NCBI GenBank assembly: GCA_031553615.1
Contig: JAVBLJ010000025.1
Coordinates: forward strand, 1 to 34,608
DNA: 34,608 nucleotides
Source of the DNA: WQXF01 sp031553615
Lineage (GTDB): Bacteria; Bacillota; Clostridia; Christensenellales; Aristaeellaceae
Direction: 5' to 3'
The position numbers were made by a program, and so were the translations under genes. The notes beneath the pieces were generated by a model. That model was not told the DNA's origin and made no database searches. It worked only from the letters and a program-made list of their open reading frames with translations. This document shows, piece by piece, positions 15,418-21,560 of this stretch; the stretch's first letter is position 1; every line of letters starts with the position of its first letter.

Positions 15418-16617
15418 TCAGGCCTGGGCCTGTTTCTTTGCCTCTTCTTTTAGCATATCTTGATACATGGGCGACATGTCGCGCAGCGTCTGCACGATGC
15501 CAGGCAGGCTGGCGAGCAGCGCATCCACATCGGCCTCGGTGTTGTAATCGCCGAGCGTGAGCCGCAGCGAGCCGTGGGCGACCTCGTGCGGCAGCCCGAT
15601 GGCCAGCAGCACGTGGGAAGGATCGAGGGAGCCGGAGGTACAGGCCGATCCGCTCGAAGCCTCAAAGCCCGCCAGATCGAGCCGCAGCAGCAGCGCCTCG
15701 CCCTCGATGTACAGCACCGACACATTTACGTTGCCGGGCAGGCGGCAGCTGCGATGGCCATTGAGCCGCGCATACGGGATGGTGGTCAGTATGCCCTCGA
15801 TGAGCCGATCGCGGAGCTTGATCAGCGCGGCCGCGTGGCCCTCCACATCGCGGGTCGCCAGCTCGATGGCCGCGCCCAGGCCCACGATGGCGGGCAGATT
15901 CTCGGTGCCTGCGCGGCGACCGCGCTCCTGCGCGCCTCCGTGCAGCAGGTTTTCGATGCGCACACCCTTGCGGATGTAGAGCGCGCCCACTCCCTTCATG
16001 CCATAGAATTTATGCCCGGAAAGGGAAAGCATGTCGACGTTAAGCGCCCCCACGTCCACCGGAACCGCGCCTACGGCCTGTACCGCGTCGGTATGAAACA
16101 GTATCTTGCGGGATCGGGCCAGCGCGCCGATTTCGGCAATGGGCTGGAGGGTACCGATCTCGTTGTTCGCCATCATGATGGTGATCAGAATGGTATCGGG
16201 GCGAATCGCATTCTCCACCTCGGCCACCGAGACCAGACCCTCGGAATCGACGGGCAGATAGGTGATCTCGTAACCCAATTTCTTTTGCAGCCACTCGCAG
16301 CTGTGTAGCACGGCGTGGTGTTCGACAGCGCTGGTGATGATGTGCTTGCCCTTGTGCGCCAGCGCGAAGGCCGCGCCCTTGATGGCCCAGTTATCGCTCT
16401 CGGTGCCGCCCGCGGTGAAGTAAATCTCCTCGTTCTTTGCGCCAATCGCGGCGGCCACCTGGGCCCGCGCCTTCTCAACGGCCTTGCGCGCATCGCGCCC
16501 CACGGCGTGGATGCTGCTGGCGTTGCCGTAATGTTCCGATAAATAAGGAGCCATGGCCTCCAGCACTTCGGCCTTGGCCGCCGTCGTGCCCGCATTGTCA
16601 AAATAGCGTGTGCCCAT
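15418..16617 (-). CDS. iscS: Cysteine desulfurase IscS/NifS
   Basis: The 399-residue PLP enzyme converts cysteine to alanine and passes the sulfur to IscU as a persulfide. Visible features are EHHAV with His101 stacking on PLP, the internal aldimine Lys203 in SGHKFYG, and Cys326 in SSGSACTSG, the mobile-loop catalytic cysteine of class I desulfurases. The true start is the ATG at 16617, which shares one base with the stop of the Rrf2-like gene (TGATG) and has ggagga upstream. The frame is open further upstream only because it runs through that gene. Confidence 0.95.
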   Translation of the reverse strand: MGTRYFDNAGTTAAKAEVLEAMAPYLSEHYGNASSIHAVGRDARKAVEKARAQVAAAIGAKNEEIYFTAGGTESDNWAIKGAAFALAHKGKHIITSAVEHHAVLHSCEWLQKKLGYEITYLPVDSEGLVSVAEVENAIRPDTILITIMMANNEIGTLQPIAEIGALARSRKILFHTDAVQAVGAVPVDVGALNVDMLSLSGHKFYGMKGVGALYIRKGVRIENLLHGGAQERGRRAGTENLPAIVGLGAAIELATRDVEGHAAALIKLRDRLIEGILTTIPYARLNGHRSCRLPGNVNVSVLYIEGEALLLRLDLAGFEASSGSACTSGSLDPSHVLLAIGLPHEVAHGSLRLTLGDYNTEADVDALLASLPGIVQTLRDMSPMYQDMLKEEAKKQAQA

Positions 16618-17051
16618 CAGGAATCCTCCATTTCCGCTTGTAACCGCACGTGGTCCTCCATCATGTCGCCCAACGTCACGCCGCTTAGCACCTCGTCCAT
16701 GCTGCGCGAAAGGCGCTCCCACACCCGCCGCGTGGGGCAGATGCAGGTGCGATCGCAGCAGCCGGAATCCTCCAGGCAATCGGAGAGCGCGATCGGCCCT
16801 TCCAGCACGCGCATCAGCTCGGCCATGGTGATCTCGCCCGGGGCCTTCGCCAGCAGGTAGCCGCCCTGCGCACCCCGTATGCTGCTGACCAGGCCCTCGC
16901 GGCGCAGCAGCCCAATCAACTGCTCCAAGTACTGCTCGGGAATCCGCTGCCTCTCGGCAATCATCTTGATGGATTGCGGGCCCATGCCTTGGTTCATGGC
17001 CAAATCCAGCATGGCATGCACGCCGTACTTGGCACGGGTGGATAGCTTCAT
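16617..17051 (-). CDS. iscR: Rrf2/IscR-like iron-sulfur-responsive repressor
   Basis: The 144-residue Rrf2-family regulator has a winged helix (MKLSTRAKYGVHAMLDLA, SIKMIAERQRIPEQYLEQLIGLLRREGLV). It also has a cysteine-rich segment with Cys92, Cys98, Cys99, Cys103 and Cys105, enough to bind an Fe-S cluster as IscR does. It is the first gene before iscS-iscU, so autoregulation by cluster status is the likely circuit. The ATG at 17051 has aaaggag upstream; the open frame continues to 17165 but that part lies in the leader. The extra cysteines compared with the three of E. coli IscR make the exact ligand set uncertain. Confidence 0.9.
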   Translation of the reverse strand: MKLSTRAKYGVHAMLDLAMNQGMGPQSIKMIAERQRIPEQYLEQLIGLLRREGLVSSIRGAQGGYLLAKAPGEITMAELMRVLEGPIALSDCLEDSGCCDRTCICPTRRVWERLSRSMDEVLSGVTLGDMMEDHVRLQAEMEDS

Positions 17052-17139
17052 GGCTGCTCCTTTCCCGGGGCTCGCAGGGCAACCGATCGCGGAGCCATTT
17101 GAGCGGGCTTCCCTCGGGTGATGGATGTTTTGCGCGGAT

Positions 17140-17171
17140 ATTTCTCTACGCATTTCTCTGTGCATTTCTCT
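17140..17171 (-). repeat. Three 12-bp-spaced copies of an 8-mer in the iscR leader
   Basis: The plus-strand word atttctct occurs at 17140-17147, 17152-17159 and 17164-17171, exactly 12 bp apart. In the transcript it reads agagaaat three times, between the promoter and the iscR start. Confidence 0.7.
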
Positions 17172-17213
17172 CCGGACACCAATTCCGATGGTTTTAATCC
17201 GGATTGCTTCCTC

Positions 17214-17242
17214 ATGGTAGCACCCTGCACACAGCTTGTCAA
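17214..17242 (-). promoter_or_regulatory. Promoter of the isc operon
   Basis: On the minus strand TTGACA (17242-17237) and TACCAT (17219-17214) are 17 bp apart. The -35 is perfect and the -10 weak, which suits a regulated promoter. The leader to the iscR start is about 155 nt. Confidence 0.65.
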
Positions 17243-17341
17243 TAGCGGTTCCAAAAAATACGGTTCAAAATGGAGGCGCAAAAAGGAGGCGCAATCGCTT
17301 TCTCCCCTGGGGGCACAGGCATCGGGGCCCAATTTGGGCAT

Positions 17342-17371
17342 AAAAAACGGGGCGCGCATGATGCGCTCCCC
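17342..17371 (-). terminator. Terminator of the infC-rpmI-rplT operon
   Basis: On the minus strand ggggagcgca pairs with tgcgcgcccc around a 3-nt loop, with one mismatch, followed by six T residues (plus-strand aaaaaa at 17342-17347). Confidence 0.93.
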
Positions 17372-17384
17372 TGCGGTGTCCCGG

Positions 17385-17735
17385 TTACGCCTTCTTTGCC
17401 AGGTCGATCAACTGCGCGAACCCGGCCGCATCGTTGACCGCCATGTCGGCGAGCATCTTGCGATTGACGGTGATGTTGGCGCGCTTGAGGCCATTGATGA
17501 AGGTGCTGTAGGACATATCGTTCATACGAGCTGCCGCATTGATGCGGGTGATCCACAGGCGGCGGAAATCGCGCTTGCGGAGCTTGCGGCCTACGTATGC
17601 ATAACGCAAGGAGCGGCGAACCTGCTCGCTAGCGGCGCGGTACTGCTTGGATTTGGATCCCCAGTAGCCCTTCGCCAGCTTCATAATCTTCCTACGCTTT
17701 TTATGAGCGTGGACGGCGATCTTTATTCTTGCCAT
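17385..17735 (-). CDS. rplT: 50S ribosomal protein L20
   Basis: The 116-residue protein matches L20 throughout, from MARIKIAVHAHKKRRKIMKLAKGY to the C-terminal globular half (FINGLKRANITVNRKMLADMA). It binds 23S rRNA early in 50S assembly and, in Firmicutes, can bind its own operon leader to repress it. The ATG at 17735 follows aggaggaa. It is the third gene of the infC-rpmI-rplT operon, 30 bp behind rpmI. Confidence 0.98.
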   Translation of the reverse strand: MARIKIAVHAHKKRRKIMKLAKGYWGSKSKQYRAASEQVRRSLRYAYVGRKLRKRDFRRLWITRINAAARMNDMSYSTFINGLKRANITVNRKMLADMAVNDAAGFAQLIDLAKKA

Positions 17736-17765
17736 TGGTAATTCCTCCTTCTGCCAAAATCCGGC

Positions 17766-17963
17766 TTACTTGTAAGGGATGAGCTTCTTAATCGCTTTGG
17801 CTTCGCCAGAGAACACGTACGCAGCCTTGCGCAGGTTGCGCTTGCGCTTGGTGGTCTTCTTGTTGAGGATATGGCTCTTGTACGCCTTGGCGCGCTTGAT
17901 GAGGCCGGACTTGGTGAGGGACAGCCGCTTGGCTGCGCCGCGATGGGTTTTTTGCTTAGGCAT
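17766..17963 (-). CDS. rpmI: 50S ribosomal protein L35
   Basis: The 65-residue basic protein is L35: MPKQKTHRGAAKRLSLTKSG at the start and a KRKRNLRKAAYV core. It sits between infC and rplT as in nearly all Bacillota, with aggaggag before the ATG at 17963. Confidence 0.98.
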   Translation of the reverse strand: MPKQKTHRGAAKRLSLTKSGLIKRAKAYKSHILNKKTTKRKRNLRKAAYVFSGEAKAIKKLIPYK

Positions 17964-18053
17964 GGGGCTCCTCCTCTCGCGAGCGTGTGGCCTTACCGGC
18001 CAACGCTTTGCTTACTTACCGAAAATGGATAAAATCGTTTGCTGGGCGGGAGC

Positions 18054-18656
18054 TTAGGGATTGACCGGCGCGGAACTCGGCTTCTCAGGGGCCTTAACGG
18101 GGGCGGGCCTCGGAGCGTTCGCCTTGTCCGCGGCGGCCTTGCTCTCTTTGTTGGCATCCTTGGGCGCGATGATCATGATCATGTGGCGGCCCTCCAATAG
18201 CGGACGGCGCTCCACCACACCTACCTCGCTGATGCGGACAATGAAATCCTGCATCACGCGCATACCCACCTCAGTATGCGTGATCTGGCGGCCACGGAAG
18301 CGGATCGATACCTTGACCTTGTCCCCCTCTTCCAGGAAACGGACAGCGTTTTTGGCCTTCGTGATTACATCGTTCTCCTCGATAGTGGCCGAAAGCTGCA
18401 CTTCCTTGAGGATGACGACCTTTTGATTCTTGCGGATTTCGCGCTCTTTCTTCGCCTGCTCGAAGCGGTACTTGTCGTAGTCCATCAGCTTGCACACGGG
18501 CGGCTGAGCATTGGGCACGATTTTGACCAGGTCCATTTGGGCCTGATCCGCCATTTCCAGCGCGCGCACTGTAGGCATAACGCCCAGCTGCCCGCCGTTC
18601 TGGTCGATCACGCGCACCTCGCGATCGCGAATCCCCTCGTTAATCATCAGATCCAT
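18054..18656 (-). CDS. infC: Translation initiation factor IF-3
   Basis: IF-3 of about 200 residues prevents premature subunit joining and checks the start codon. The N-domain begins LMINEGIRDREVRVIDQNGGQLG; the C-domain runs from KEVQLSATIEENDV to HMIMIIAPK. A tail of about 40 residues rich in Lys, Ala and Pro follows, longer than usual. The start is uncertain. The ATG at 18656 is 15 nt from the AGGAGG at 18677-18672, too far for good initiation. An in-frame ATC at 18662 sits 9 nt from it. IF-3 genes are known for rare start codons such as AUU, so an AUC start (two residues longer) is plausible. Confidence 0.93.
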   Translation of the reverse strand: MDLMINEGIRDREVRVIDQNGGQLGVMPTVRALEMADQAQMDLVKIVPNAQPPVCKLMDYDKYRFEQAKKEREIRKNQKVVILKEVQLSATIEENDVITKAKNAVRFLEEGDKVKVSIRFRGRQITHTEVGMRVMQDFIVRISEVGVVERRPLLEGRHMIMIIAPKDANKESKAAADKANAPRPAPVKAPEKPSSAPVNP

Positions 18657-18662
18657 GTTGAT

Positions 18663-18830
18663 ATCGACGCACCTCCTGCATAAATAAAGAGAGTAGGCGA
18701 ATCCACCCACTCTCGATCACGCTTATTGCTTCGCAGCTTGAAGGCATTCGCCCTCCGCCGGAAACCTGTGCAGTGAACCCAGGCTGACGATGTCGCCGGG
18801 TGAGAAGCGGGTAGCTTCTGCTTGTTGCTC
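18663..18830 (-). ncRNA. infC leader, candidate L20-type autoregulatory leader
   Basis: About 165 nt of untranslated RNA lies between the promoter and infC. It contains several helices, including gaagc/gcttc early on, and ends in a terminator-like hairpin just before the ribosome site. Firmicute infC-rpmI-rplT leaders are commonly bound by L20 to cause attenuation. Placement and architecture fit, but I could not align it to the known family. Confidence 0.5.
18681..18714 (-). terminator. Attenuator-like hairpin before infC
   Basis: On the minus strand gagagtgggtg (18714-18704) pairs with cgcctactctc (18699-18689) around a 4-nt loop, with two G-U pairs, followed by tttattta. The T tract is interrupted by A, so read-through could be regulated. 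It ends a few bases before the AGGAGG of infC. Confidence 0.65.
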
Positions 18831-18834
18831 AAGT

Positions 18835-18863
18835 AGAATACCACGCGCGGCGCGCGTTGTCAA
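18835..18863 (-). promoter_or_regulatory. Promoter of the infC-rpmI-rplT operon
   Basis: On the minus strand a perfect TTGACA (18863-18858) and TATTCT (18840-18835) have a 17-bp, very GC-rich spacer. Confidence 0.82.
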
Positions 18864-18962
18864 CGATTTCCGCACAAAAACTGTGCGATCCCCGTGCTTT
18901 TCCGCAGCCTTGCGGCCCTGGCCATGCGACAGGGCCAGCGCATTTACAACCTAAAACATGGC

Positions 18963-19112
18963 AGATGCGCAGAGAAGGAGTCCAGGGGGCGAGCGATAAG
19001 CCCCCTGGTCGCTCCCGCAGGAGCGAAACGCCTACCTTTGGGAGGGTATTTCGCCCTCACGGTCGACCAGAGGGCTTTGCGGTCGCCCTCTGGACTCCTT
19101 CGCAGCGCAACT
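18963..19112. mobile_element. 150-bp nested palindromic element (MITE/REP-like)
   Basis: Imperfect terminal inverted repeats of 30 bp (18963-18992 and 19083-19112) match at about 26 positions, and 18 of 19 in the inner part gaaggagtccag-ggcga. Inside are further hairpins: cagggggc/gccccctg, cgctcc/ggagcg and a perfect 9-bp ccagagggc/gccctctgg. It lies in a gene-free stretch (18864-19346) and has no plausible coding content. It could be a non-autonomous mobile palindrome or a structured RNA. Confidence 0.6.
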
Positions 19113-19161
19113 CCTAGTTTCTGTATCCAAATGCGTTCGCCCTGGGCCACGCGATTGCGCC

Positions 19162-19191
19162 TTTACAGGCTCCGCCGGAAAATGGTATACT
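19162..19191 (+). promoter_or_regulatory. Candidate promoter of the toxin-like gene
   Basis: TTTACA (19162-19167) and TATACT (19186-19191) are spaced by 18 bp. The following leader of about 150 nt is filled with short repeats. Confidence 0.6.
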
Positions 19192-19286
19192 TCGAACGAT
19201 CTATGCGAAACCGCCTATTTAACCAAACGGCTATTCTAATCGGCCTATTTCGAATGACGCATTTTGATGGTTCACGCCCAAGCGCA

Positions 19287-19325
19287 GGAGCGGGTGGGCG
19301 CAAGGAGCGGGTGGGCGCAAGGAGC
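19287..19325 (+). repeat. 17-bp tandem repeat in the leader of the toxin-like gene
   Basis: Two exact copies of ggagcgggtgggcgcaa (19287-19303 and 19304-19320) are followed by the first five bases of a third. Further upstream a cgcctattt-like word recurs three times (19212-19250). Confidence 0.85.
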
Positions 19326-19331
19326 ACCTAT

Positions 19332-19391
19332 CTGAAAGGACGTACCATGAAAGGACGTGCCATGAAAGGACGTACGATGAAGGGACGCAGT
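19332..19391 (+). repeat. 15-bp tandem repeat carrying Shine-Dalgarno and start codon
   Basis: Four 15-bp units based on atgaaaggacgtacc lie at 19332, 19347, 19362 and 19377; the first begins ctg. Each unit holds an aaagga-type ribosome site six bases before the ATG of the next unit. Three start codons (19347, 19362, 19377) are therefore each served by their own ribosome site, in the same frame. Confidence 0.92.
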
Positions 19392-19850
19392 TGGAAGCAA
19401 ATCCTGATATTGCTCGCCGCGGTGGCCTTGGTGCTGCTCAACCGGGCGGGCATCATCAACCTTCCGCAAAACGAGGCGAGTCCCGCGCCCGCCGAGCAGG
19501 TGGTTTCCACCGCCGAACCCGAATCCACCCCCTCGGAGCAGGCGGCTGCCGGGCAGGCGCTGGAAGAGGACGAGGACACCCATTGGGGCAACCCGAAGAC
19601 GCTTCAAGATCACTTCGACCGCCACGGCGCGGATTTCAAAGCCAAGAATCCCGACGATTACGCGCGGCAAGCCCATGCCTTTTTCTTGGCACGCGAGCAA
19701 TACCAGGTCAAGGTGGATACCGATGGCTCCATCCGCGTGTTCGACCCAAAGACGCGCGCCTTCGCCGCCTACAACCGCGACGGCACCACCAAGACCTTCT
19801 TCAAGCCCTCCGATGGGCAGGCTTACTTCGATCACCAGCCCGGAAAATAG
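19347..19850 (+). CDS. Membrane-anchored protein with BECR/Ntox50-like toxin domain
   Basis: The protein has 167 residues from 19347, or 162 or 157 from the ATGs at 19362 and 19377. An MKGR repeat precedes a single hydrophobic segment (ILILLAAVALVLL). A Pro/Glu/Ala-rich linker then leads to a C-terminal domain of about 85 residues beginning TLQDHFDRHGADF and containing DDYARQAHAFF, IRVFDPKTRAFAAYNRDG and TTKTFFKPSDG. That order (HxxxHGxxF, EY-type helix, Thr-containing strand, TxFKP) resembles Ntox50/BECR-fold RNase toxin domains from polymorphic toxin systems. The N-terminus suggests export or anchoring with the domain outside. Catalysis is unproven. A CPCC zinc-ribbon gene follows 32 bp later. 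Alternatives are a harmless extracellular relative of the fold. Confidence 0.65.
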   Translation: MKGRAMKGRTMKGRSWKQILILLAAVALVLLNRAGIINLPQNEASPAPAEQVVSTAEPESTPSEQAAAGQALEEDEDTHWGNPKTLQDHFDRHGADFKAKNPDDYARQAHAFFLAREQYQVKVDTDGSIRVFDPKTRAFAAYNRDGTTKTFFKPSDGQAYFDHQPGK

Positions 19851-19882
19851 CTCGTGGAGCACGCTATGAAAGCGAGGATGCT

Positions 19883-20131
19883 ATGGATACGATCTGCCCC
19901 ATCTGCCATTATGCCGAGCTATACGAGCCGCCCTACGACGCCTCGGGCTATGGCTCCTACGAGATTTGCCCCTGCTGCGGCTTCGAATTCGGGCTGGATG
20001 AGGGCCTGGATCGGGCGGCGGCATTTGTTGCTTGGCGCGAGCAGTGGATGCGCGCTGGGTGCCCTTGGTTTTCCAGCGTGCGCACCGCGCCCGAGGGTTG
20101 GGATGCGTTTACGCAGCTGGGCGAGGAGTAA
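19883..20131 (+). CDS. Small CPCC-family zinc-ribbon protein
   Basis: The 82-residue protein starts CPICHYAEL and continues to ICPCCGFEFGLDEG, giving two CxxC knuckles that should bind one zinc, then a WREQWMRAGCPWF helix. It matches the Cys-rich CPCC family. Such proteins often accompany toxin or immunity genes, but their function is not established. The ATG at 19883 has gagg 5 nt upstream. The gap of 32 bp to the toxin-like gene and the shared terminator imply one transcript, so it may be a partner or immunity factor. Confidence 0.78.
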   Translation: MDTICPICHYAELYEPPYDASGYGSYEICPCCGFEFGLDEGLDRAAAFVAWREQWMRAGCPWFSSVRTAPEGWDAFTQLGEE

Positions 20132-20162
20132 TACCTCGCCTCGCATAAACCCCGTATCATTG

Positions 20163-20203
20163 CGAACCCCGCCGGGCTTTTGCTCAGCGGGGTTCGTTTG
20201 TTT
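20163..20203 (+). terminator. Terminator of the toxin-like/CPCC operon
   Basis: A perfect 10-bp stem cgaaccccgc (20163-20172) with gcggggttcg (20187-20196) is followed by tttgttt. There is no T tract on the minus strand, so it serves the plus-strand genes. Confidence 0.9.
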
Positions 20204-20228
20204 CTTGCTTGCTGTGCCTTTCTTCCTG

Positions 20229-21239
20229 CTACTTCGCGTAGAAATCCTGCGCCGCGGCAAAGAAGGCATCGATGTTTTCCCACTTGGAGGCGGGCGGAAT
20301 ATCGCAGCCCGAGGAGATTACGAAGTTCGGGTAATGGCAGCACTGGGCCATCAGCGATTGCGTGGCTTCGCGGATGGATTCCGGCGTGCCGTTCTTGAAC
20401 TGGTTGGCCGGATCGACGTTGCCCATGCAAACCTTGTCCGCCGGGATGTGCGGCAGCATGTCAAGCATCGAAATCGCATTGCCAAAGTGAAAGGCCGCAG
20501 CCCCGGTGGACACGATCTCGCTGCTCATAGCGATGGTGGCGTTGCCGCAGTTGTGGTACACCACGATAAAATCCTCGGTCTGCACCGCTTCGACGATCTT
20601 TTGCACGTATGCGCAGGAGAATTCCTTCGAAAGCGCGGGTGTGAGCAGCCCGGCCAGCGGCTCAGCCATCACCACGCCATTCGCGCCGGCGTCGCGGTAG
20701 GCCTTGCAGTATTCGATCAGGAACCCGGTCACCTTGCCCAGCACGGTGTGCACCATTTCGGGCTCATCGTAGCAGGCATACATGATCTCGGTCACGTCCA
20801 TGATGCGGCCCGCCAGCGAAAACGGCCCGATCACCCCGGCCAACACCGGGCGATCGGTGATGGCAAGGCACGCCTTCTGGATGGCATCGATATAGATTTG
20901 CGTGCGGCCCGCGCCGATCGAGGGCACCCGAAGCGCTTCCGCCTCCTCGGCGGAGGAAACGATGCTGCCGGTCACCGTGGGCACCTCATCGTCCGAAAAG
21001 CGGATGGTCGAGCCGAAGCACTCGGCCTCCACCGAAAGATCCATAAGGCTCACCGAGGCCGCCGCCGGTACGCGATCCGCAACCGCCTTCATGCCCCGGG
21101 CCTGCACGTCGCTATCGCGAATCAAATCCTTCACGCTTACGCCCAATAGCTGAATCGCCGGGAAGGAAAGCACCGGCAGCGCCTGCTTCGTGGGGGCCGC
21201 GATCATTGCATTCAACCATTGCTTCATGTTCCGCTTCAT
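20229..21239 (-). CDS. MtaA/CmuA-type corrinoid methyltransferase (UroD family)
   Basis: The 336-residue protein belongs to the uroporphyrinogen-decarboxylase superfamily, methyltransferase branch. The zinc-thiol site is visible as His229-x-Cys231 (VYHNCGN) and Cys312 (SSGCD), the H-x-C...C pattern of MtaA/MtbA/CmuA. These enzymes move methyl groups between a corrinoid protein and a thiol or other acceptor. A corrinoid protein gene lies 1.8 kb away, so the two probably act together; no substrate:corrinoid methyltransferase (MtaB type) is in the window. The ATG at 21239 has ggaggg 8 nt upstream, better than the in-frame ATG at 21257 that precedes that site. The acceptor is unknown. Confidence 0.85.
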   Translation of the reverse strand: MKRNMKQWLNAMIAAPTKQALPVLSFPAIQLLGVSVKDLIRDSDVQARGMKAVADRVPAAASVSLMDLSVEAECFGSTIRFSDDEVPTVTGSIVSSAEEAEALRVPSIGAGRTQIYIDAIQKACLAITDRPVLAGVIGPFSLAGRIMDVTEIMYACYDEPEMVHTVLGKVTGFLIEYCKAYRDAGANGVVMAEPLAGLLTPALSKEFSCAYVQKIVEAVQTEDFIVVYHNCGNATIAMSSEIVSTGAAAFHFGNAISMLDMLPHIPADKVCMGNVDPANQFKNGTPESIREATQSLMAQCCHYPNFVISSGCDIPPASKWENIDAFFAAAQDFYAK

Positions 21240-21397
21240 GGCAATCGCCCTCCGCATTTCATTACTGTTTCATTACCATCCGTTATTGTCACGGTTCTTG
21301 CGTTCATGATAGCGCAGGGCGGCAGGCAGCTGCTTGTAAAATCTTTCGCTTTCGTGTATTCCTTAACGCAATTTTACGCAATTTGCAATCGCGGCTT

Positions 21398-21560
21398 ATA
21401 CCAATTCCAATTAGGTTTTGCCAATAAGCCAGCGAGAGATTTTTACGTTCGGCTAGGAGTCCGAAGGAGGCGTAGCCAGCAGCTACGCTGACCGAGGCAC
21501 GACAACGCCGATCGGAAATAGATCCGCTGGATTGTGCCAAAACGTAGTTGGAATTGGTAT
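21398..21560. mobile_element. 163-bp palindromic MITE-like element with 13-bp perfect ends
   Basis: The ends ataccaattccaa (21398-21410) and ttggaattggtat (21548-21560) are perfect inverted repeats. Similarity continues inward with matching tttg, ccagcg and tcggc blocks to a central hairpin gcgtagc/gctacgc. A TA dinucleotide flanks both sides of the ccaattcc core, as for Tc1/IS630-type TA target sites. No transposase is encoded, so it would be non-autonomous. It fills the gap between the methyltransferase and AraC genes and its last base lies in the AraC stop codon. The rest of the gap (21258-21397) shows no gene. Confidence 0.72.

Noticed and set aside
18689..18714. T-box-like word (gggtgg-attcgcc) before infC
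   Set aside because: It matches only part of the T-box consensus and lies within the stem of a terminator-like hairpin. No specifier loop or Stem I was recognisable, and infC is not a usual T-box target.
18894..19346. Upstream extension of the toxin-like reading frame
   Set aside because: The frame is open to 18894 but runs through the palindromic element and the promoter. The ribosome sites and ATGs at 19347-19377 define the gene.
19287..19391. Possible CRISPR array
   Set aside because: The repeats are directly adjacent, 15-17 bp, without spacers. They are tandem duplications.
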